Origin: Polydactylus sextarius
Taxonomy: Eukaryota; Chordata; Actinopteri; Polynemidae
DNA length: 64,000 nucleotides
Reading direction: 5' to 3'
Assembly (NCBI GenBank): GCA_016801845.1
Contig: CM028931.1
Location: 5,911,563 to 5,975,562 of the forward strand
The notes under the pieces were generated by a model. The model did no database searches. It had not been told where the DNA came from and worked only from the letters and a program-made list of their open reading frames with translations. Within the stretch, counting starts at the first letter, position 1; every line of letters begins with the position of its first letter. The position numbers were made by a program, and so were the translations under genes. Positions 23,389 through 35,700 of this stretch are shown here, one piece after another.

Positions 23389-23812
23389 GTAAGATACATA
23401 CACGTAGCCGGCGGCTGATGATTCATGATTAATCATTAAAATGTGGAAATGAAAGTTTGGCGAGAAAGTTGTTTAAGGTTAAGGTTAAGGTTTTATTTTG
23501 CGAAATTCTTTAGCAAAATAAGATAACAAAATTGGAAAAAGATCATTAGGTTTTTCTTTTTTTTTTCCCCTCTTTTTAAATAATTATTATTAAAATCGTC
23601 TTTTTTCCCACCTCAGATTTTTATTTACTTATTTATTTATTTTGCTTCTCCATATACATAAGGCTTATCTTTGTGGTGTAACCAACGTTCAGGGTGTGCC
23701 AGCTTTACAGATCCTGTTTGTTTAATCGCTCAATACGCTTTATCACCATCAATCAGCACAATATGGTTACTGTTTCTGTTAGTGTTAGAATAAAGCACGA
23801 GAACTTTGTTTT

Positions 23813-23853
<41 letters not shown>

Positions 23854-23884
23854 TCATATGTGTAGTGTGTGTGTGTGTGTGTGA
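23813..23884. repeat. (TA)n(TG)n compound microsatellite
   Basis: TA dinucleotides run into TG dinucleotides with one TTCATATGTGTAG interruption. It lies upstream of fut7. Confidence 0.9.
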
Positions 23885-24402
23885 GTTTGTGAGGCTGGTG
23901 ATTCTGATTTGTTAACTCTTTAACGTCGGGCATGTCAAATAATAGCTGAAAAATTCTTATTTATTTATCTATTTTTTTTTTTTTTGATTGATTTTTGATG
24001 ATTTTTTTGGTTGTTTGTATTTATTTATTTTTTAATTGATACCGTTTTTTTAAAAGCCTTTTTTTATATATATATCACGAATACATTTTTTTGTACATTT
24101 TTCATTTATCACTATTTTAAAAAAAAAAATAAAAAAAATCATAATTTGATACATGCTGATCATTTTTTGATAAGACCGAGGTCTCAGAAACTCACGTATC
24201 AAATACCGGACCGATAAAGGGTTAATTTTGCAGAATTTCGCCAAATTTTTTTCCTCATATTTTTTTTTTTTTTCTTTCTTGTCATTTTCATCTACTCCCT
24301 TAAATGAAACAGAATCAAATGTGCTTTCCAGCAGAGCTGTTTTTTCCTGTTAACTGATGACAGTGTAATGATATTTCTGATCTACCCTTCCTTCCTCTCT
24401 AG

Positions 24403-24457
24403 TTCCACGCCAATGAACTGAATCCCTTTTGAAGTGAGATACACCCGCTTGGCCGTG
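24403..24457 (+). promoter_or_regulatory. fut7 leader with a two-codon upstream ORF
   Basis: Begins right after the acceptor TTCCTCTCTAG (24392-24402). It contains ATG AAC TGA at 24413-24421, a minimal upstream ORF 36 bases before the main ATG. Such mini-uORFs can damp translation, but whether it is used is unknown. Confidence 0.45.
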
Positions 24458-25498
24458 ATGTCATCCGAATCGCCAGCCTTTCTCCTCCTCCTCTTCCTTA
24501 CCCTCCTCAGCTTCCTCTCATCGCTGTTTTACCACAGCAGCCTGTTGGAGCGCAAGCTCTACGTGCAGAAGAGTCAGCAACGCGCCGTTCAGAGGAACAT
24601 CACCATCTTGCTGTGGCACTGGCCGTTCGGTCGCTCCTACAAGCTGAGCGGAAACGAGTGCTTGACCATGTACAACATCAGCCGCTGCTTCCTCACCGAC
24701 AGCACCACCGCCTTCTCCGCCGCTGACGTGGTCGTCTTCCACCACCACGAGCTGGGTAACGGCCTGACGGCGTTGCCCGTCCACCTGAATCGCTCGGCCT
24801 CCCAGCGCTGGGTGTGGATGTCCTTGGAGCCTCCAATCAACAACGCCAACCTGGCGCAGTTCAACGGCGTCTTCAACTGGACCATGAGCTACAGGCGTGA
24901 TGCGGATATACCCATCCCGTACGGGAAGACCGTTGCTGGGGGCGACAAGCATCGCTTCAGGGCGAATCGCTCGTGTCTGGTGAGCTGGGTGGTCAGCAAA
25001 TATCAACCTCTCCAGGCTCGGTCTGTTCTTTACCGACATTTAAAGAAGTACATCCCCATTGAGGTGTACGGCAGGTGGAACAACAAACCTCTGTCGGACA
25101 GCACGCTGTTGCCCACTATATCAAACTGCTTCTTTTATCTTGCTTTTGAGAACTCTGAGACGAAGGACTACATCAGCGAGAAGCTCTGGAGGAACGCTTT
25201 CCAAGCAGGGGCCGTACCGTTGGTTCTGGGCCCCAGTAGGGCCACCTACGAAGCTTTGGCTCCTCCTGGATCCTTCATCCATGTGTCTGATTTCAACAAT
25301 CCAGCAGATCTGGCCGCTTATCTAAAGCGCGTGGCTTCCGACAAGAGCGCCTACGAGGAGTACCTCAAGTGGCACCGCACTCACAGAATCAAAATGCTTA
25401 CCGACTGGAGAGAAAGGCTTTGTCAGATCTGCGTCAGATTCAACAGTCTACCTGCCTACAGAGTCTACCAGGACCTGGAGAGCTGGGTTAACAGCTAA
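24458..25498 (+). CDS. fut7: Alpha-(1,3)-fucosyltransferase 7 (GT10 family)
   Basis: Intact 346-residue type II Golgi enzyme that adds fucose in alpha-1,3 linkage to sialyl-LacNAc, making sialyl-Lewis x for selectin ligands. A membrane anchor (FLLLLFLTLLSFLSSLF) lies at about residues 7-23. The N-terminal GT10 domain begins ITILLWHWPFG at about 48. The GT10 donor-binding block FYLAFENSETKDYISEKLWRN starts at about 226, and VPLVLGPSRATYEA follows. There are five NxS/T sites (47, 73, 111, 140, 170). The C-terminus DWRERLCQIC...VYQDLESW is FUT7-like. Length matches human FUT7 (342). A GTG-initiated frame starts 24 bases earlier, but ATG at 24458 is the first real start. The position between abca2 and npdc1 supports fut7 over fut4/fut9. 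Confidence 0.92.
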   Translation: MSSESPAFLLLLFLTLLSFLSSLFYHSSLLERKLYVQKSQQRAVQRNITILLWHWPFGRSYKLSGNECLTMYNISRCFLTDSTTAFSAADVVVFHHHELGNGLTALPVHLNRSASQRWVWMSLEPPINNANLAQFNGVFNWTMSYRRDADIPIPYGKTVAGGDKHRFRANRSCLVSWVVSKYQPLQARSVLYRHLKKYIPIEVYGRWNNKPLSDSTLLPTISNCFFYLAFENSETKDYISEKLWRNAFQAGAVPLVLGPSRATYEALAPPGSFIHVSDFNNPADLAAYLKRVASDKSAYEEYLKWHRTHRIKMLTDWRERLCQICVRFNSLPAYRVYQDLESWVNS

Positions 25499-28010
25499 CA
25501 TTCTGTCTGTTCATGCTTTCAGACTTTCCTCGGGTGTCTTTGAGTGGGAACCGATACTGTTTATTTACCACATGTTAATGTGAAATACCGAAAAGTGACA
25601 CTTTGAATGACTCGGTCAGCCTTGAAGTTTTGTTATACAGTAAGGGGAACTAAGTCGAATACTGTCAGACCTCACGGTTGGCTGCTCAACAAACACAAAA
25701 AAGCGGAAGTTGGAACTTTAGTGGGTGTGAAACGCAAGCATGATTTGTTCCAAGACATTGACTGTGAACAGAAGACAGTCAACAACAAACTTGGTTTTCT
25801 TTATCCAACTTTTAATGACTTGAATTTAACCAGGAAAATCCCATTGAGATTAAAAAACCTCTTTCTACAACATATTCCGCGCAAATGACGCGGAGAGGAA
25901 CACCGTGACAAAAGTAATCATACGTGGTTTGGGACTTGAATTTGTCCGAAAATAGTGAATTTGTTGGAAAGAAAATTTACAATATTGAACATTCACTTCA
26001 ATTAAGTCCCTGTGGGTGTTGCTGTGTTGCCTGTTTTGGGTTGTGCCCACCAAAACCCCACGGACAAAAATTCCATTTGTCTTAGGATACCACAAACCGG
26101 GGTCCATTCTCCCAGACAACACCAAGACCCTGGACCCCCCTGGTCCAGGGTCCAGGGCTGGTAATTTGTTGTAGGGGTTTCTAATTAGTTGATAGTGGTA
26201 TCAATTACCCGGCTTCACACTGTCAGGCTAAAGACCGAGGTAACCGAGGGCTAATTGCTTTCACACCATCTCGAGCCGGTGCTAACGGGTGCCACCTCTG
26301 GCCCGACCAAAACCACTCGGGACTAGAGGCGGGGTCAACGTTAAGGCGGGGTCAACCCGTCGCTGTAGACAGCAAATAGATGCAATAAAGATGGCAGCGC
26401 AGAAATGTATTTACGATTTTAGTTGCTACGGAGAACGATGGACCGACAGTTCTGATCTCGGAACGAGGAGGTCGTGAAACACGCCGCGGCAGAGCTTTCC
26501 TGGGGTGAGCGTCCACAGAACTGCCCTCCAAGTCTGAGAAAAACTTAAGAAACAGCGAACGCGGTATAAGCTATGCTAGCGGGAGTTAGCAAGCTAACGT
26601 CTTACAGCAGACCCATGCGGATCTGGTACAACTAGAATTAAAAACAGCAGCAGAATTGATCGTTTGCTCGCCGTGACGTTTTCACAAACGGAGGCTTGAC
26701 GAAGGGTAACCCAGAGAGGCTAGGGGCACGGCAATCTGAACACAAAAGTCTCGGGGTTAGAAGACCTGAGACGCTAACACCAAGGTGGCCCCCGAAATGG
26801 CCTTGGCATGACTATTGAATTCAAAAGTAAGCAAAACCAAGTAACTGACACGTCATCGTTTTGTCTGAATTGTGAATAGGTGGTTCTGGACAAATTGAAT
26901 GTCTTTGAAGTGTTCAAAGCGCACGTGATCGTGACTACAAATTGGACACTTGTAGAATGACAGGCACACCTGCTGCTCGCAAATAAACGCTCAAGATGTT
27001 GGCATGTGTAAAAAAAAAAAGGCAACAGGCTCCGTACTTCTCTCTCTGTTCTTAGTGGCACGGTTGCTGGTACAGCCTCCACGTGTCGACGGTGTGTAGG
27101 TGTGTGAATCGTGCTCCTGAAACTAAACTAAAGCGAATAAATCAGTGTTTTGAAACGCGCGCCACGTCATGTGTGAAACTACCGACTGCAATACCATGAG
27201 TCATCACGGAACTTGAAGAAGAGATCAAGAAAGCGGTTAGGCGAGGCCAGCGAGAGGCGACGTAGGCAAATTAAACATTCTCAAGAGAGGAAGAAAAAAT
27301 GTGATTGTGACAGAAACAAGTGGCAACCCACCAGTGGCATCACCTGTTGTTTCTTCAACTACTCTTATGCAAAGAACTCTTGATTGTACCAATAAGAACT
27401 TGGGGAATCGATTGCTGAATCGACCAAACTTTACATTTATTGTTCCTTAATCACCTTTTATATCGATTTACGATGATCTGTAACTAAACGGTCACAATCA
27501 TGAGGTTGAAATCAATAGTATCCAGGCCAGCGATCTAATAACTTACATGTAGTTAATCCATAATCACCTCTTAACACATATTGTATTCTATACATACCAG
27601 TTATAAACAAAGTCAGATGTTTGGAGGTTTCTATTTACAAAGATTTGAAATTGGACGTTTCTTCTCCCTTAAATAAAATAAAAAAATAAAATATATATAT
27701 ATTATTCTCATCATGTGTCTCTGTGTTGATTGTTGGCATATGTTTTTGGTTTTTTTGTTTTGAATAAAACCCTTGGTAACCAACCATTGGTAATCGGTGA
27801 ATATTAGTGATCACTGGTGATCACTAGTTTCTAGAGTCTCTTCATTGTAAAAGGTCACAAGAGGTGACTTTTACCGCAGCTTCTTAATAAAAACGCTGAG
27901 ACCAGGAAGCAGACCAGTTTAAGACGGTTTAGGATTCAGTATGTTCAAAACAAGACCTCTTAAAAATAACTCTTAAAAAAAAAACTCCACAACAAACCAC
28001 ATTTCACTTC
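25499..28010. other. fut7 3' flank and tail-to-tail intergenic DNA
   Basis: No further exon seen. Possible poly(A) signals on the plus strand are ATTAAA near 25850 and AATAAA near 26382. A perfect 10 bp hairpin ACCCTGGACC / GGTCCAGGGT sits at 26127-26151. A 93-codon open frame at 25607-25888 has no family signature and is probably 3' UTR. Confidence 0.45.
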
Positions 28011-28955
28011 AGATTATATAAATATTTATTTCTTGTCATTTCAGCTCTGGTATATCCACATGCATGCTAAACATAGTGGTAAACAAGTCCTCTGCAGTGT
28101 ATAGAACTTATTGTATGTGGTCTGAGAACAGTCAGAGAGACAGAGACCAGACCCCGTCACAAACAAAACCAGACCAGCTCAATTTTGGTGAGGGACGGCA
28201 GAGCCGTTGTACCGTTAGAAAGACAAAGAACGGGAGGACATCCAACCGTTAAACAGTCCTTCATTTTGTTCTACAAGCTCAGCGGGTTTGAATAAACTAA
28301 AACTTTTAATACTCCCTGGTATCTGCTGTAGATTATTTACATACTGACACTCGTGTTTGTGTACATGTATGAGTACAGTTTTACACAGTTTACTCCCCCG
28401 CTGTGGGGGAGTTCAAGGCTGAAACAGAGGGAGCGGGCGGAGGCGGAAAAGGAACCGCAGAGATAGCGACTTTCCTGAGAGATGATGATTAACAAGAGGC
28501 CACGGTTACATCCAGGCGCCGCGCCACGCTCCTGTCGCCGGAGTTGAAGCGTCATCCTGGCTCTGCGATATGATGTATGACCTACATGGTGCGTGGGGAC
28601 GGGGAGGGGGCGCACTTTCAGTCTTAGGCCACATGATGGCAGCGCGTCCTTTAGAAACAAAGTCGGCCGGACGTCTGCGCCTTGCTGTTGTTTTCTTGAC
28701 GTTGGGTCCGTGTCGCGTTGAAATGGTTTAAAAAAAAAAAAATAATATCAAATACTCTCTGCCGCCCTCCCCCCTTTAACCTACAAACCTTCACACTGGA
28801 CGTTGGATGGGTTTAATGCGTTTTGAAGAAGCTGAACGTCATGACTTCTCTCTGAGTGTAGGAGCCCTGCAGGTACAGAAAAATATTCCACGGCACTAAG
28901 AGTACAAAGAACGCACTAAGTGAGAGGTAAGATCGCTTTCTTGTACATAGTAGCA

Positions 28956-29016
<61 letters not shown>

Positions 29017-29688
29017 TTACGAAACCATGGGGACCAGCCATGTCAGTCAGACACCATATATACAGGTTTAAGATCAGGGTGGCCTCGCTTGCTGTTAAAG
29101 GATTTCCTTTCCCATACACAGCATCAATCTCATGCATAGAGCGGCTAGACTGAGAACACGACGGCTACATAAACATAAGTGATACGGATCACGGCGCTGC
29201 TCTGAAGTGTGCTCATCAGACGCTAAAATATTAAAATCCACATTGTCGTCCACATTCACTTAAATAAAACCAAAGTTCGCAAACTCGATAAACCCGCGCG
29301 CGCCCACTGCCTGACAAGACGCCGTTATGAGTTTGTTACGTTTTGCTTTTTTTTTTCCCCCCTTTTTCCCCCCACGGAAACAAAAATCGAGGGACGACTC
29401 TTGACTGATTAAAACAACAGCAGCAGCAGCAAAAGAAGAAGAAGAAGAAGAGGCGGCCGGACACTAGGAGACAGCGTCGGTCCCGACTTCCGTCCCGGGA
29501 AAACCAACTCCCGTGACGTCCCTTTTTAAAAAAAAAAAAAAAAAAAATGTCCACGATGCCTTGGCGTACCTCACACTGTCCTCCTGTCCACTTTAAGGAC
29601 CCCGAACTGGGCACAGCAGTTTATGTGTGTAAATGTACTGTTTTTTGTTGGGTTTTTTTTGTTGTTGTTGTTGTTGTTTTTTTTTTTT
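28011..29688 (-). other. Probable npdc1 3' UTR / downstream region
   Basis: Between the npdc1 stop (29689) and an AATAAA on the minus strand (complement of TTTATT at about 28028) lies about 1.65 kb of non-coding DNA. It includes (TA)n at 28959-29012, GCA/GAA triplet runs at 29417-29450 and a 20-base A run near 29528. A 107-codon minus-strand frame at 28337-28660 has no recognisable domain. Confidence 0.4.
28959..29012. repeat. (TA)27 microsatellite
   Basis: Uninterrupted TA dinucleotides. On the minus strand this would lie in the npdc1 3' UTR if that UTR is as long as suggested. Confidence 0.95.
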
Positions 29689-29760
29689 TTACTTGTGGAA
29701 CCTCTGAAGGTAAAGGGTGGAGTCGTCAAACAGCGGGTTCTTCACTTCCATTTCCCCCGT
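29689..29760 (-). CDS. npdc1: npdc1 exon 9 (C-terminus)
   Basis: After acceptor TCTCCTCAG it reads TGEMEVKNPLFDDSTLYLQR then FHK and TAA (29691-29689). The first 12 residues are nearly identical to human NPDC1. The stop is followed by a long T/A homopolymer. Confidence 0.93.
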   Translation of the reverse strand, partial: TGEMEVKNPLFDDSTLYLQRFHK

Positions 29761-32700
29761 CTGAGGAGAGACAGAGAGACAATTTTATTTTTTTTTCTCT
29801 CCGCAGTTTCTACATAGGAAACTTTGTTTTTTATGGCTAAATTTAAAGGTGAACCCTGTCACATTTGAACCTGTATTCTACTGTTAGAGTCTTTGAGTTA
29901 ATGTCAGTTGATTTAAAAAAAAAAAAAAAAAAAAAATAGTCGCTACGTTAGCGGAGATGTGGTGGTAGCAGTGAGCCTGGTCAGGCAGCTGATAAGCTAA
30001 GTGAATGGGGCAGATTTCTAACGTTAAAATAAACAGTGTTTTTGTCACTTTTTGTCACAAATCCCATTTCTACCCCTTACCCCTCTCTTTTGTCTCCATC
30101 TTATTCCAGATGAAGGGGGAGGGGCCAGGTATGAGAAATTTCCCAGCATGCACCAGGACGAGGATGCAGTTGTCAAATAAAGTTAGCAATTTGATTAATA
30201 AATATATTTAACTTATTAAGCTAACGTATCGCTAACTGCTAATCAATAACGTTCCTTAGCAATCGTTAGTCGTCGCTTTGCTAACGTTTGCCATTCATCT
30301 AATAGCAGGATTCCTTTCTGATGAAACGTCACATTAACGTAAACGAACGTCTCGTCGGTTTTATAATCAACCGAGTTCACAGACGCCATCTTTGTTTGTT
30401 TGTTGTCATTCGGTCGTCTAGAGACTCGTCGCGTCGTTTTACGCGCGTGGCAGCTAGCGACCACTTCTGATGATGTGTAACGGTAAAGTAGAGGTGTCTC
30501 ATTTCCTAGAGGAATGTTTTCACCCCTTAACACTTTGTTTCAAGGGATGAGGGGTAAATGTAGGGGTAAGAGAAGGTGTAGGGGTGTAGGGGAGACATGG
30601 GATTGGTCGTTCATCTCAGTAGTGGTAAAGAAACAGTATGAAAAGAGTCTAAAAGCGCCAATTGTTGGACTTGTTTCTATCCCCATTCACTGATGAATTT
30701 CATTTCATTTTATCTAACGACGTTAGCAGTCTGCCCCATTCACTTAGCTTATTAGCTGCCTGGCTAGGCTCACCGCTACCACCACATCTCCACTAACGTA
30801 GCGAACATTTGTTTAATTTTTTTTTTGTCAACTGACATTAACTCAAAGACTCTAACAGTAGAAATATAGGTTCAAATGTGTCAGGGTTCACCTTTAAATG
30901 TAGCCGCTAAGGAAAATGTTCAGTGTTCAGAGCAAAGTTAGCTTCTCCTGCAAACACGCATGACTTTTTACAGCTGATCCTCTGCAACATCCAATGAGTC
31001 CACACTTTGAAAATGTTGAAAATGTCTAACTTTTTCAGTTGAAAAAAATAAAATAAAATGGACAAAATGAGGCAGAGTTTACTCACAGGCGCCAACCCGG
31101 GACACTCGTATACTGTGAAGTCTCCGTCCTCGTTCTCCTCATCAGTCGATGCTCCTGAATCGGGAACTTTTGGCTCATCCCTGTGTCTGTATATGTCACA
31201 CACACACACACACAACAGTCACAAAAAAATATCACAACAAATACCAGACAAGGGGAAAGAGCCAGAACAAGAGGACGATGACTCACTTCTCCAAGGACAG
31301 CATCTGTTGTTTCTGGTGCTGGTAGTGGTACATCTGGGCACTTTGGGCCAGCTTCTTGTCCACAGGCTGAAACAAACAGAGGGTCAAAGGTTAGGGACAT
31401 TAACTGCGTAACATGTGACAGTACAGCATGTGTTCAAGCTCTGAACCTGCCGTAAGGACAGTTTGTGTATCAAGAAGCTATGTGGAAAGAGGCGGCTCAC
31501 TGGTTTATGTCGCCAACAAACAACTTGATTGATAACAACGTTATGTTAAAGGTGAACCCCGTCACATTTGAACCCATATTCTACTGTTAGAGTCTTTGAG
31601 TTAATGTCAGTTGACAAAAAATTAAACAAACGGTTGCTAGTGAGCCTAGTCAGGAAGCTAATAAGCAAAGTGAATGGGGCATATTTAACGTCAGTAACGT
31701 CAAAGTAAACAGTGTTGTTGTGTCACTAAAGAGGCTGAATATCTCTTTCTAAGCCCCATACAACACAGACAGGAGTCTTACCCACATAACACTATGTCTG
31801 TTTAACTCAGACTTCACAATAAAAGCCCCCTGCTAGTTTTCCGGTGTGAAGCTTTTAATATGTAGGAGCAACAGGAAGGTGTTTGTTTCAGAGCCGCTGA
31901 ATCTAAACAACTGCTGCTGCTTCATATCAAAAGCTTCATGCTAGCAAATTAGCAAGAGGCTTTTATTGTGAATTTTTTGTGAAGTCTTTACCACTACTAC
32001 ATAGTGTTATGTTGGTAAGACTCCTGTCTGTGTTGCACGGGGCTTAGAAAGAGATGTTCAACCTCTTTAGTGACACAACAACACTGTTTACTTTGATGTT
32101 AAAAATCTGCCCCATTCACTTAGCTTATTAGCTGCTACCACCACATCTCCGCTAACGTAGCAACCGTTTGTTTCATTTTTTTGTCAACTGACATTATCTA
32201 ACAGTAGAATAAAGGTTCAAATGTGACAGAGTTTCCTTTAATTTAAATAAAAAACAGTCCACGGTTTCTAATCCACTTTTTTGTCTACGTGCTCAGTGTT
32301 AACACCACCGAGACGTTTCTACTCACCACATTGTCAAAGGCTCTGAGCAGTCCATACGGAGGTGTGTTCACCTTCTGAGTTGGACGCACACCTTTCTGCA
32401 ACCTGGAAAGAAAACATAAACATGAAATGAAATAACCCACTGGCATGATTATTTAGAATTCAGAGTGTTATTTTTGTTCTTTTTAAATCGTTTCTGCCCA
32501 AAAACTCACAATGCAAGTGAATGGGCCAGCGAGCCAGCTTGAAGACGTCGCTATTTTAACCCATTAAAAAAAAAAAGCTCAAAGTAGCCCCACACTTCCT
32601 TGCTGGTATAACAAGAGTCCTGACGTTTAAAATGAGGCTTTGACAACTTTGTAAGTGAATGTATCGTTTATTAAACAGTGGAATATTTCATTTTAAAAAT

Positions 32701-35700
32701 GGAGCACAGTCCAATCTCCCTGTTGAATGGAAAATACAGGATCCAATATTTGGCACCATTATGAATATACAAGAGCAACATTTTGTATGATAGTATTTAC
32801 ACAGTAAATAGGATCTAAACATAGTTAAATTAACTGGTAACTTAGGTACTTTATGGATAAGATGATAATTTTAATTGGTGATTAATAATTTCTTCATTTC
32901 CAGGCACTTATAAGTTTTCTATGACACATGACTGAATATCTCCTTAGGCTGTGGAAAATTACAGTCATTTTTCTGAGACTTACGTAGAAAAATGAATCAT
33001 TTATACTGGAAAAATAACCTTCACATTGATCAATAGTGACAGTAATTACAGTTGCAGAGGTTGAAAAAGTAAAACTACAGCCTCACGTCCCGAAAAAAGG
33101 AAAGTTCCATTTATAGCAGACACTAGAACGGACGGAGAGGAGTAAATAAATGTCTCACCTGACCCAACAGGCCCCTGCCATTATCAGAGCCAGCGAACCC
33201 GCCACGACGAAGACGCTGCTCATGACTGAGAAGAGAAAGAAACAGATAGTGAGGGGGATCGAGCGGCGAGCAGATGCGGAGGTGTTGGATCGAGACATGG
33301 CGACGGCGTCTGCGGAGCGGCGCGCAGCAGAGGAGAATGACTACGTGCGTCTGAGCTGTGACCTGAGCTGTCAACAGTAGAGCACTGATGATAGTAATTG
33401 ACTGTAGCAGAACTAACTGATGCAAACATACCAGTTCTTGTTCTCTACAACCCAAGATCAGTCCTGAGACTTGTGGAAAAAATCTGGTCTGACAAAAGAT
33501 TCAGTCATTTTTACTGAACGGATCTAAAAGCTTCCAACAGGCTCTGATGATCTCATTCCCGTGGTTTAAAGGAGAAATTTGGTGTAAAATGATTTTTGGG
33601 TGTGTTAACGAACATGATAACAAGTTGTTATGTTTGCTGAGGAGCAAAAGCACGCTAGCTTTTTGCATTACAAACATATTTATTTTTATTGTTTTTGTCC
33701 AAAAGACTCACAATGCAAGTGAATGGGGCAGCAAGGCAGCTTGAAGACGTCGCTATTTTAAACCATTAAAAAAAGCTCAAAGTAGCTCCACACTTCCTTG
33801 CTGGTATAACAAGGATCCTGACATTTAAAACAAGGCGTTGACAACTTTGTAAGTGAACACATCGTCAGGTAGGACCTAGTGGTAGTTACTGCTCGCCGCC
33901 ATTTTGAAAGTAAGTCCAACAAGTCGATTGATGAACACGAACCAATGAGCAATCAACTTTTTTAAAAGTCTTTTTTATTAAACAATGTGTTCACTTACAA
34001 AGTTGTCAACGCCTTGTTTTAAATGTCAGGACCCTTGTTATACCAACAAGGAAGTGTGGAGCTACTTTGAGCTTTTTTTAAAATGGTTTAAAATAGCGAC
34101 GTCTTCAAGCTGCCTTGATGCCCCATTCACTTGCATGGTGAGTCTTTTCTACAAAAATGCTAAAAATAACAATGTTCGTAATGCAACAGGCTAGCATAGT
34201 TTTGTCATCATGTTTTATGTACCCAAAGTTCATTTTACACCAAATTTCTCTTTTATAAAGATCCAAATCAAGACAACAAATGGCTCCACAAAACACCAGG
34301 GTCTGGTGTTTTGTGGGATTTTATGTACAAAATACACTGAGAAACAAATCTGAATAGTTTATTTTTGATTAATAATAGAATCTAATCTTAAATATAACTT
34401 GGTTTTTTTTTCAGTAAAATGACAGAAGCCATCTTTGAGACTCATTTGTGAAATTCTTTAAAGCTACAATGTATCATTTTTCAGGTTGTCTACTGACAAA
34501 AATCTTTTTTTTTTTTTTTTGCCATTCACAACTACGACCTCATTAATTATCAATCACCTCCACCAACAAGTCGAAATGTTCTGCTGAATTTCGGCTCAGA
34601 ATTTTTGCATTTATATAAACACAGAGTGACCTGGGAACATTTAGGTGTGTGTATTTTCACACCGATTGTCCGGAACGAACTATTACCTCAGCTAAAGCCT
34701 GACCTTTGAGTGCCATTGTCATGGTGATGCGACTGAGTGAACTAAGTAACAAGATACACTGAGAAACAGAGTCAAACCACTGTGAAAGCTCGTCTTTGTC
34801 CCCATCCAGAACACTGGTAACAGGAGGGACTGTTCTTTTCTGTATTTTTTACCCAGATCTAATAGAAAAAAAACAAAAATACACGCAGGGAAACTTTCCC
34901 TCCTTGTGACGAACACGAGGACGACGACGCTCACCGATGAAGACGTGGTCGTTGGAGGGGTAGGGCAGGATCATGGGGTCGCTGAGCAGAGCGGGCGTGT
35001 GGTTTGTGGTGGTGGTGGTGGTGGGCGTCGCTGTTGAGGTGAACGGGGCGCTCTGACTTGTGGGCGCCATGGTAACGGAAGCTCTGTGGCTGTCACCCGG
35101 CTCACTGAACTCCTTGAATTCAGGTCGTGATGCATCCTGGGAGGGAGGTGCTGAAATAAGGAATGAACACTCGTTAAAAATGTAAATATAAAATCATAAT
35201 AATGTGAAGCAGCAGCTACATCCACTACCTGGCAGCCTGGACTCTGTCCTCTGTTCACTGATGATGGCAGACAAGATGTCGATCTCCTGATCCAGTTCAG
35301 GGTAAGTCCTTGTCTTACCTGGAGGAACACAAAACCACAACCCATCAGTGCCTTTAACGAAACCAGATCAGCTGGATCCGGTTCTCATTTTAGATCAGCT
35401 GGATTTCACATTAGCCAAACATACAGACATTATGTGTAAGATTTACCCCCATCTACTGGTGAAGTCGTACACTACAACCAACCGAATAGTATCTTTAGCC
35501 CATGTGCACATTTCCTTCTACGGTGGCTGAGATGTATCAACACAATGTCGTCCTTCTCTCTCACTTGTTTTTCACTAATCACTTTGAGCATTTAATTTAG
35601 GAAAACTAGCTAGCTTGATGCTAACACATAAAGGAAAACGCCATAGACGTGCTAACACAATTAACAATTGCAGTATTTGAATTAACCTAGCCAGTAGCGA

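Noticed and set aside
24434..24457. Eight-codon upstream extension of fut7
   Set aside because: It starts with GTG, not ATG; the first in-frame ATG is 24458.
24518..25039. 173-codon minus-strand frame
   Set aside because: Antisense shadow of fut7; no family signature.
28337..28660. 107-codon minus-strand frame downstream of npdc1
   Set aside because: No domain, no splice context; more likely 3' UTR.
33123..33455. 110-codon minus-strand frame
   Set aside because: Different frame from the npdc1 exon 5 it overlaps; no domain.
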